A DNA stretch of 26,382 nucleotides. Source: JABILX01 sp041648305 (lineage in GTDB: Bacteria; Patescibacteriota; Gracilibacteria; UBA1369; LOWO2-01-FULL-3). How positions within the stretch are numbered: position 1 is the first letter of the stretch; each line of letters starts with the position of its first letter. The notes beneath the pieces are model-generated. The model saw only the letters and a program-made list of their open reading frames with translations. It made no database searches and was not told where the DNA came from. A program made the position numbers and the translations under genes. Of the stretch, positions 22,399 through 26,382 are shown in pieces. The stretch spans positions 1 to 26,382 of the forward strand of contig JBAZPI010000007.1 in NCBI GenBank assembly GCA_041648305.1, read 5' to 3'.

Positions 22399-23091
22399 AT
22401 GGCTAGAAAACCACATTCAAAAAACGCACCATCAAAAGAAGTAAAAGAATTTGAAGAAGAAGTTCTCCAAATAGACCGCGTAACACGCGTAGTTAAAGGC
22501 GGACGTCGCCTTCGATTCCGAGCAACAGTTGTTATCGGCGATAGAAAAGGCCGTGTCGGAGTCGGCGTAGGAAAATCTGACCAAGTTGTGGGATCAATTC
22601 AAAAAGCGATAGCTGACGCTAAAAAGAGTCTTATTCTTGTAAAACTAAACGGAACAACAATCCCTCATGAAGTTAAAATTAAACACAAGAGTGCTCAGCT
22701 TATTCTCCTCCCGGCAGCACCTGGTACAGGTATCATCGCAGGCGGATCCATCCGCAAAGTTGTCGAATTGGCAGGAATAAAAGACATTCTCTCAAAATCA
22801 TTTGGAACTACAAATAAAATCACTTGCAGCCGCACAACACTACTTGCGCTTAGTGAGTTAAGAGAAACACCATTTATGAAGCGGAGGGCGACAGCCCTCG
22901 CAGCGATAGCTGCCAAGCAGCCGGTAGCCACGCCAGTGGCCAAACAGCCGGCGAAGCCGGCAATAGCCACCGAGCCTGCAACCAAACCTGCAACCGAGCC
23001 TGCAACCGAGCCCGCAGCCGAACCTGCCACCAAACCATTAGAAAAACAACAATCTGATAAACCAACGAAAAATGTCACTGCTAAATCTTAA
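22399..23091 (+). CDS. rpsE: Ribosomal protein uS5 with long C-terminal tail
   Basis: S5 acts at the mRNA entry site and in decoding accuracy. The start is the ATG at 22399 (MARKPHSKNAPSKEVKEFEE). The frame is open further upstream inside rplR. The double-stranded-RNA-binding part (RVTRVVKGGRRLRFRATVVI, GDRKGRVGVGVGKS) and the C-terminal fold (AAPGTGIIAGGSIRKVVELA) are normal up to about residue 165. Residues beyond form a tail of about 65 residues rich in Ala, Pro, Thr and Glu (KPATEPATEPAAEPATKP). The total of 230 is far above the usual about 165. The tail is encoded by four consecutive mRNA hairpins and then a 12-nt tandem repeat. It overlaps rplO by 20 nt. Confidence 0.97.
   Translation: MARKPHSKNAPSKEVKEFEEEVLQIDRVTRVVKGGRRLRFRATVVIGDRKGRVGVGVGKSDQVVGSIQKAIADAKKSLILVKLNGTTIPHEVKIKHKSAQLILLPAAPGTGIIAGGSIRKVVELAGIKDILSKSFGTTNKITCSRTTLLALSELRETPFMKRRATALAAIAAKQPVATPVAKQPAKPAIATEPATKPATEPATEPAAEPATKPLEKQQSDKPTKNVTAKS
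22884..22961 (+). repeat. Four consecutive small hairpins in the rpsE tail
   Basis: GAGGGC-GACA-GCCCTC (22884-22899), GCAGC-GATA-GCTGC (22900-22913), GCCAC-GCCA-GTGGC (22927-22940) and GCCGGC-GAA-GCCGGC (22947-22961) are all perfect stems. They lie in the part of rpsE that codes for the non-conserved tail. Confidence 0.85.
22969..23036 (+). repeat. 12-nt tandem repeat in the rpsE tail
   Basis: About five and a half units of the form ACCGAGCCTGCA (also ACCAAACCTGCA, ACCGAGCCCGCA) encode Thr-Glu/Lys-Pro-Ala. Because the unit is a multiple of three, copy-number change would lengthen or shorten the tail without shifting frame. Confidence 0.9.
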
Positions 23092-23557
23092 AAGCAACGT
23101 TACAAAGAATCGCAAAAGAGTCGGCCGCGGAAACGGATCCGGGCACGGAACGTATTCAACGAGAGGCCAAAAAGGACAAGGGCAAAGAACAGGAGGAACG
23201 CGAAGACCGGGATTCGAAGGAGGACAGACTCCCCTATCTCGCAAAATGCCAAAAATGAGGGGATTCAAGAGCCCAAACAGAGTTGAGTACAGAGCCATCA
23301 ACGTCGAAGAGTTAGAAAAATCATTCAAGGAAGGTGAAGTTGATTTAACAAAATTCAAAAGACCGGTTAAACTCCTAGGCGATGGCGAGGTTACGAAGAA
23401 ATTCATAGTTAAAGTAGCTAAAGCATCCGCATCAGCAATCGAAAAAATTAAAAAGGCGGGTGGCAGTTGCCAACAGCAGCGCGCAAGCCTTCCGAAAGGC
23501 GAAGCCACAAGCAAGGAAAAACCTGTCCCAGCCGCCCCTGTCCAAACCGACAAGTAA
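23072..23557 (+). CDS. rplO: Ribosomal protein uL15
   Basis: The 161-residue L15 is a late assembly protein of the 50S. NRKRVGRGNGSGHGTYSTRG, QKGQGQRTGGTRRPGFEGG and GQTPLSRKMPK are the Gly/Arg-rich rRNA-binding part. A C-terminal extension after IEKIKKAGG is Gln/Ala/Pro-rich and contains small hairpins (TGGCA-GT-TGCCA at 23461-23472, GCCTT-CCGA-AAGGC at 23487-23500). The ATG lies inside rpsE, 20 nt overlap. No rpmD precedes it. Confidence 0.97.
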   Translation: MSLLNLKSNVTKNRKRVGRGNGSGHGTYSTRGQKGQGQRTGGTRRPGFEGGQTPLSRKMPKMRGFKSPNRVEYRAINVEELEKSFKEGEVDLTKFKRPVKLLGDGEVTKKFIVKVAKASASAIEKIKKAGGSCQQQRASLPKGEATSKEKPVPAAPVQTDK

Positions 23558-23566
23558 AAAACATCA

Positions 23567-24865
23567 ATGTTCAACTACCTCAAACAAATCTGGAATTCAA
23601 AAACGATTAGAAACAAACTTCTTTTCACTCTTGCGATAGTTGTTCTATACAGAGTATTGGCCCAAATTTCCGTACCGGGAGCAGACCTAGTGGCAATCAG
23701 AGGAGTTATTGACAACAATGACCTACTCGGAGCCTTCAGCATGCTCACAGGAGGAAGCGCAAAAAACTTTTCAATTCTTCTCATGGGACTTTCCCCATAT
23801 ATCAATGCTTCGATCATCGTACAATTGATGACCGTCGTAATCCCAAAACTTGAAGACCTTCAGAAAGAAGGCGAATCCGGAAGACGCAAAATAAATGCAT
23901 ACACCAGATGGTTAACATTCCCATTAGCATTCCTTCAATCATATGGAATGATCATTTTATTAAATTCCCAATCGCACGTTCCAATTATTAAAGATTTGGG
24001 CGATCCATTGGTTATCGTGACAACAATGTTGACCATCACCGCAGGCACAGTCCTCCTGGTATGGCTCGGCGAACAGATCACGGAAAAAGGCATCAGCAAC
24101 GGCATCTCGATCCTAATCTTCGCATCAATTATTTCCCAGATTCCAGCAATGATTGGAGAAGGACTCTTCCTCGCACAAGCAGATGAAAGTAAATTAATTC
24201 CATTGGTAGTAATCATTTTGATCACAGTCATCCTCACTACGGTCATAATTATAGTTAATGAAGCTCAACGCCGCATCCCGGTCACATACGCCGGCCGCGG
24301 CATCCGCGCAAAAAGCGACCAGTCTCATCTGCCAATCAGAATCAATCAGGCAGGAATGATCCCGATCATCTTTGCGGTTTCATTGGTAAGCTTCCCGCAA
24401 ATCTTGGCTCAATTTTTACAAAGAGCAAGTTCGGAATGGCTCAGAGTCGGCGCTGAAAAAATGGATGCGCTCTTCCAGCCAAACGGCCCCGTTTATCTGA
24501 TTGTGTACTTCTTGCTCGTAATTGGATTCACATACTTTTACGTATCAATAACCTTCAATCCTGAACAAATAGCAGAGAACATTCAAAAACGCGGCGGCTA
24601 CATCCCAGGCATTCGCCCCGGCAAAAACACGTCCGAATACATTGGCAAAATTTCAAATAGACTAAACCTCTTCGGAGGTACGTTCCTGGCCTTCATAGCG
24701 ATCCTCCCAATCTTGCTCCAAGTAATCTTCCGAAACTTTTCAATCGGCACCGTTCCCCTACTCGTCTCCGGCGCCGGAATGATCATCATCGTCGGTGTAG
24801 TCCTCGAAATCATCCGCCAGATCAATTCTCAATTGATCATGCACGACTACAACAAGTTTTATTAA
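23567..24865 (+). CDS. secY: Protein translocase subunit SecY
   Basis: The 432-residue protein is the channel of the Sec translocon in the cytoplasmic membrane, used for export and membrane insertion. About ten hydrophobic segments are visible. The first cytoplasmic and plug segments fit (LLFTLAIVVLYRVLAQISVP, GADL), as do SILLMGLSPYINASIIVQLM, GEQITEKGISNGISILIF, RRIPVTYAGRG, QAGMIPIIFAVS, FNPEQIAENIQKRGGYIPGI and RPG. Length is typical. It ends the ribosomal operon 9 nt after rplO. Its usual partner adk is displaced by about 1.5 kb. Confidence 0.98.
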   Translation: MFNYLKQIWNSKTIRNKLLFTLAIVVLYRVLAQISVPGADLVAIRGVIDNNDLLGAFSMLTGGSAKNFSILLMGLSPYINASIIVQLMTVVIPKLEDLQKEGESGRRKINAYTRWLTFPLAFLQSYGMIILLNSQSHVPIIKDLGDPLVIVTTMLTITAGTVLLVWLGEQITEKGISNGISILIFASIISQIPAMIGEGLFLAQADESKLIPLVVIILITVILTTVIIIVNEAQRRIPVTYAGRGIRAKSDQSHLPIRINQAGMIPIIFAVSLVSFPQILAQFLQRASSEWLRVGAEKMDALFQPNGPVYLIVYFLLVIGFTYFYVSITFNPEQIAENIQKRGGYIPGIRPGKNTSEYIGKISNRLNLFGGTFLAFIAILPILLQVIFRNFSIGTVPLLVSGAGMIIIVGVVLEIIRQINSQLIMHDYNKFY

Positions 24866-24866
24866 C

Positions 24867-24892
24867 AGCGCGAGCGCAAGCGAGCGCAAAAC
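24867..24892 (+). repeat. 26-nt dispersed repeat, copy 2
   Basis: This sequence is identical over 26 nt to 5982-6007. It starts 2 nt after the secY stop codon. Confidence 0.85.
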
Positions 24893-24909
24893 AAGCTCCG
24901 CGAATTTTC

Positions 24910-24938
24910 TTGAACAATCAAGCATTTTGATATACAAT
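24910..24938 (+). promoter_or_regulatory. Putative promoter of a small RNA
   Basis: TTGAAC (24910-24915) and TACAAT (24933-24938) are spaced by exactly 17 nt. The expected start is at about 24945, where the sequence repeated from the tRNA-like gene begins. A strong terminator ends about 60 nt later. Confidence 0.55.
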
Positions 24939-24944
24939 GAGGGC

Positions 24945-25003
24945 GTCAATACTCGCGATGAACACTCCAAAATAAAGACCCCGACTTGTCGGGGCTTTAT
25001 TTG
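24945..25003 (+). ncRNA. Candidate small RNA complementary to the tRNA-like gene
   Basis: This is a predicted transcript of about 60 nt from the promoter at 24910-24938 to the terminator at 24969-25002. Its first 14 nt, GTCAATACTCGCGA, are the same as plus-strand 25047-25060. They are therefore perfectly complementary to the minus-strand tRNA-like RNA across its anticodon-stem and loop region. A 12-codon reading frame (MRASILAMNTPK, 24937-24975) also spans it, so a leader peptide is another reading. Nothing shows that it is expressed. Confidence 0.4.
24969..25002. terminator. Bidirectional terminator after secY / tRNA-like gene
   Basis: CCCCGAC-TT-GTCGGGG is extended by AATAAAG and CTTTATT (one bulged A), with U-rich sequence on either strand. 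It would end plus-strand transcripts from secY or the small RNA and minus-strand transcripts of the tRNA-like gene. Confidence 0.85.
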
Positions 25004-25007
25004 TCGG

Positions 25008-25079
25008 TGGTGGACCTGTCGGGAATCGAACCCGAATCGCGTAGTTGTCAATACTCGCGACGAGACCAACTCCAGGCCC
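25008..25079 (-). tRNA. Non-canonical tRNA-like gene (central loop contains GAC)
   Basis: The acceptor stem is GGGCCTG (25079-25073) with CAGGTCC (25018-25012, one G-T pair). The T arm TCGGG-TTCGATT-CCCGA is perfect and ACCA is encoded at the 3' end, so the outer half is a good tRNA. The core is only 37 nt instead of about 41-45. A D-like hairpin GAG-TTGGT-CTC follows the acceptor directly. TCGCG/CGCGA then encloses a 14-nt loop holding TTGACAA, and one base remains as variable region. An alternative helix through GTA/TAC gives an 8-nt loop. If TTGACAA is the anticodon loop, GAC would read Val codons. It may be a defunct or specialised tRNA. Confidence 0.45.
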
Positions 25080-25115
25080 ATTGTCCCCCCGACACTTCTA
25101 CGATATCATCCAGAC

Positions 25116-25164
25116 CTTAAATATTTCTTAAATAAACTTAAAATTTTCCTTAACTTTTTCTTAA
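25116..25164. repeat. Five CTTAA motifs in helical phase
   Basis: CTTAA occurs at 25116, 25127, 25137, 25149 and 25160, spacings 11, 10, 12 and 11 bp. The array lies in the AT-rich region upstream of the tRNA-like gene (minus strand, where it reads TTAAG). It could be a phased regulator site or an UP-like element. The base composition is very AT-rich, so chance is possible. Confidence 0.5.
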
Positions 25165-25175
25165 AATTTCCCAAC

Positions 25176-25207
25176 AAAAAAGCCCCCCAAGACGGAGGGC
25201 CTTTTTT
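25176..25207 (-). terminator. Terminator of the SLH gene at 25226-25855
   Basis: A GC-rich hairpin (CCCCCC and GGAGGG arms with one mismatch) is flanked by an A-run on the left and a T-run on the right. On the minus strand it follows the SLH stop codon by about 20 nt and ends in six T. It may also stop plus-strand transcripts. Confidence 0.75.
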
Positions 25208-25225
25208 CAACATAAAAATGTTTCT

Positions 25226-25855
25226 CTAATACCCCAAAACTGCTGATAATTTATCGGCCCAAGACTGAGCTCTGCCTTTAGTCAAAAGATTGCCTGGATA
25301 GAATTTATTATTCTTTCCGGTAGATCCTTTTTCACCACTAACCGCAGCCCAAGCCTTAACATCAAGAATCCCAAGAGCAGCATCACCAACTACATATTGA
25401 TAATACCAGGTATCATTAGAAACATCAGAATAAGGAGTTCGAGCAAAAATCTGAGCACCATTTACAGTTTGAGGAACATTATCCTCCCCACCAACCGCAT
25501 CAACGTATGCTGACCAGAATATTTCAGCAGCCTCAGCTCTCGAAACAGTTTTCTTTGGCCCAAAAGTCCCATCAGGATCCCCCTTCATAATATCTTTATT
25601 TACTAAATAGCAAACGTAGTCAACGTACCAGGAATCTTCAGGCACATCAGAAAAACAACTACCGCCACCCGCCTCCGCAGACCACCATGGATAAGCTGCC
25701 GCAACCACCACTTTTGCAAGTTCGGCTCTGGTGATATTCCCGCTTCCGAAGATCTTCCCCATCAGATCTCCCCCTTTGAAGTAGAGGCCAACGCCTCCAG
25801 CAAGTACTACAGCGACGGCAATAACCGCAGCGAGCACTTTTCCTTTGTTTGTCAT
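25226..25855 (-). CDS. Membrane-anchored protein with SLH repeats
   Basis: The 209-residue protein has an N-terminal membrane segment (about 7-25, VLAAVIAVAVVLAGGVGLYF) and then SLH domains. The first is partial (GNITRAELAKVVVAAAYPWW, about 39-58). The second is complete (CFSDVPEDSWYVDYVCYLVN, GDPDGTFGPKKTVSRAEAAE). The third covers about 142-205 (PYSDVSNDTWYYQYVVGDAA, then FYPGNLLTKGRAQSWADKL). It is likely a cell-surface or S-layer attachment protein. It is transcribed against the ribosomal operon and separates secY from adk. Its promoter holds a G9 tract between -35 and -10, which could make expression phase-variable. Confidence 0.88.
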   Translation of the reverse strand: MTNKGKVLAAVIAVAVVLAGGVGLYFKGGDLMGKIFGSGNITRAELAKVVVAAAYPWWSAEAGGGSCFSDVPEDSWYVDYVCYLVNKDIMKGDPDGTFGPKKTVSRAEAAEIFWSAYVDAVGGEDNVPQTVNGAQIFARTPYSDVSNDTWYYQYVVGDAALGILDVKAWAAVSGEKGSTGKNNKFYPGNLLTKGRAQSWADKLSAVLGY

Positions 25856-25892
25856 TTTTGTTTTGGTTAATTTTTATTTGACTAACACTAGA

Positions 25893-25920
25893 ATTATAAC
25901 ATACCCCCCCCCGAAGTCAA
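25893..25920 (-). promoter_or_regulatory. SLH gene promoter with G9 spacer tract
   Basis: On the minus strand TTGACT (25920-25915) and TATAAT (25898-25893) are 16 nt apart. Nine consecutive G residues (plus-strand C at 25904-25912) lie in the spacer. The predicted start is about 30 nt before the ATG. Slippage in the tract would change spacer length and promoter strength. Confidence 0.8.
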
Positions 25921-26297
25921 GCCCTCCGCCTACTAAAAGTGCAAAATGTCCGTACCTAGTACATCGCGCGAACATTATTGTCGCAACACACTCCGTACTA
26001 AGAGTCAAACACGTCTAATCGAGTCAGGCCGCCCCGGGGCGGCGGGCCAACCTGAAAAATCCCACACTTGACACATTTCCTCACCCCGAAAATCAAAAAT
26101 GCAACTTCCAACCTGCAAAATCCCCCACGCGGGGAAACTCAACCTGTCGAATTATACAACAAACACAAATCGCAAATCCCAACCTGTCATTCTTTGCGCG
26201 CCCGCCTGGCAGCAGACACGGCGCAAAGAATCTAACCTGGAAATTTGCAAAATCAAAAATCGTTACCCCAACCCGCAACTTTGCCCACCCGCCACCC
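25921..26297. other. Gene-free spacer with degenerate repeats and palindromes
   Basis: No credible protein is seen. AACCTG recurs at 26049, 26110, 26141, 26181 and 26234, with AACCCG at 26270. The first two lie in matching 21-nt units (CCAACCTG, N, AAAATCCC, N, CAC). AAAATCAAAAAT occurs at 26089-26100 and 26250-26261. Palindromes are GCCGCCCCGGGGCGGC (26028-26043) and the inverted repeat ATTCTTTGCGC (26189-26199) with GCGCAAAGAAT (26221-26231). Confidence 0.6.
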
Positions 26298-26326
26298 TTT
26301 ACTTCCCCCCCATCTTCCCCTACAAT
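26298..26326 (+). promoter_or_regulatory. adk promoter
   Basis: TTTACT (26298-26303) and TACAAT (26321-26326) are 17 nt apart within a C-rich stretch. The start would lie about 20 nt before the adk ATG. Confidence 0.65.
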
Positions 26327-26353
26327 CTTCCCCGCCACTTAACATTTAGCCCC

Positions 26354-26382
26354 ATGGATCTCATTTTCTTCGGTATGCAAGG
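26354..26382 (+). CDS. adk: Adenylate kinase, N-terminal fragment
   Basis: Only MDLIFFGMQG is visible before the window ends. Hydrophobic beta-strand plus the first Gly of a P-loop (GxxGxGK) is how adenylate kinase begins, and adk usually follows secY in the spc operon. Adk interconverts ATP, AMP and ADP. No Shine-Dalgarno precedes the ATG. The identification rests on ten residues plus position. Confidence 0.75.

Noticed and set aside
25008..25079. End of a tmRNA (ssrA) gene
   Set aside because: Both acceptor halves lie within 72 nt, leaving no room for a tag reading frame or pseudoknots.
26047..26280. CRISPR array
   Set aside because: The repeated words are only 6-21 nt, irregularly spaced and degenerate, and no cas genes are nearby.
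26093..26338. Minus-strand open frame of 81 codons upstream of adk
   Set aside because: Composition is not protein-like, it runs through the repeat units and the adk promoter, and no start signal is seen.

Overview
The window is an almost gap-free block of housekeeping genes for transcription and translation (the rpoBC, str, S10 and spc clusters), interrupted by a few accessory genes. The organism is most likely a Candidate Phyla Radiation (Patescibacteria) bacterium, plausibly of the Peregrinibacteria type. The evidence is a spc operon with no rpmD (L30) between rpsE and rplO, small AT-leaning genes, S-layer-homology (SLH) proteins next to ribosomal operons, no recognisable Shine-Dalgarno sequence before any gene, and normal use of UGA as a stop (rplN). 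The last point argues against the UGA=Gly code of Gracilibacteria and Absconditabacteria. The lineage call is inference from gene content, not from a tree.

Layout: 1-5012 holds the 3' end of rpoB, an ssb gene placed between rpoB and rpoC, and rpoC. 5069-5969 is rpsL-rpsG. 5970-9923 is an accessory island that splits the str operon. It contains a one-domain SLH protein, two tandemly duplicated secreted or anchored HExxH zincin-like proteins, and between them an AbrB-type antitoxin with its palindromic operator and a broken RelE-like toxin. 9924-13746 is fusA, tuf and rpsJ. 13755-14216 is a cysteine-rich putative lipoprotein on the opposite strand. 14721-24865 is the long operon rplC-rplD-rplW-rplB-rpsS-rplV-rpsC-rplP-rpmC-rpsQ-rplN-rplX-rplE-rpsN-rpsH-rplF-rplR-rpsE-rplO-secY. 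24866-26353 carries a possible small RNA, an odd tRNA-like gene, a three-SLH-domain protein and a repeat-rich spacer. The first 29 nt of adk end the window.

The most unusual structure is a set of three intergenic double-hairpin (T-shaped or cloverleaf-like) palindromes. Two sit in tandem just upstream of the rplC promoter and one sits immediately upstream of, and overlaps, the fusA promoter. Each has a long outer stem enclosing two adjacent hairpins. The tandem pair shares geometry almost to the base while the stem sequences differ in a compensatory way. Other notable points are a predicted short RNA whose first 14 nt are perfectly complementary to the anticodon region of the neighbouring tRNA-like gene, a G9 tract in the promoter spacer of the SLH gene (a possible phase-variation switch), a structured 5' leader on the S10 operon, and mini-palindromes placed between genes and inside the disposable C-terminal tails of ribosomal proteins.

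Functionally, rpoB/rpoC supply RNA polymerase, rps/rpl genes the ribosome, fusA/tuf the elongation factors, and secY the export channel. The accessory genes look like cell-surface or secreted products.
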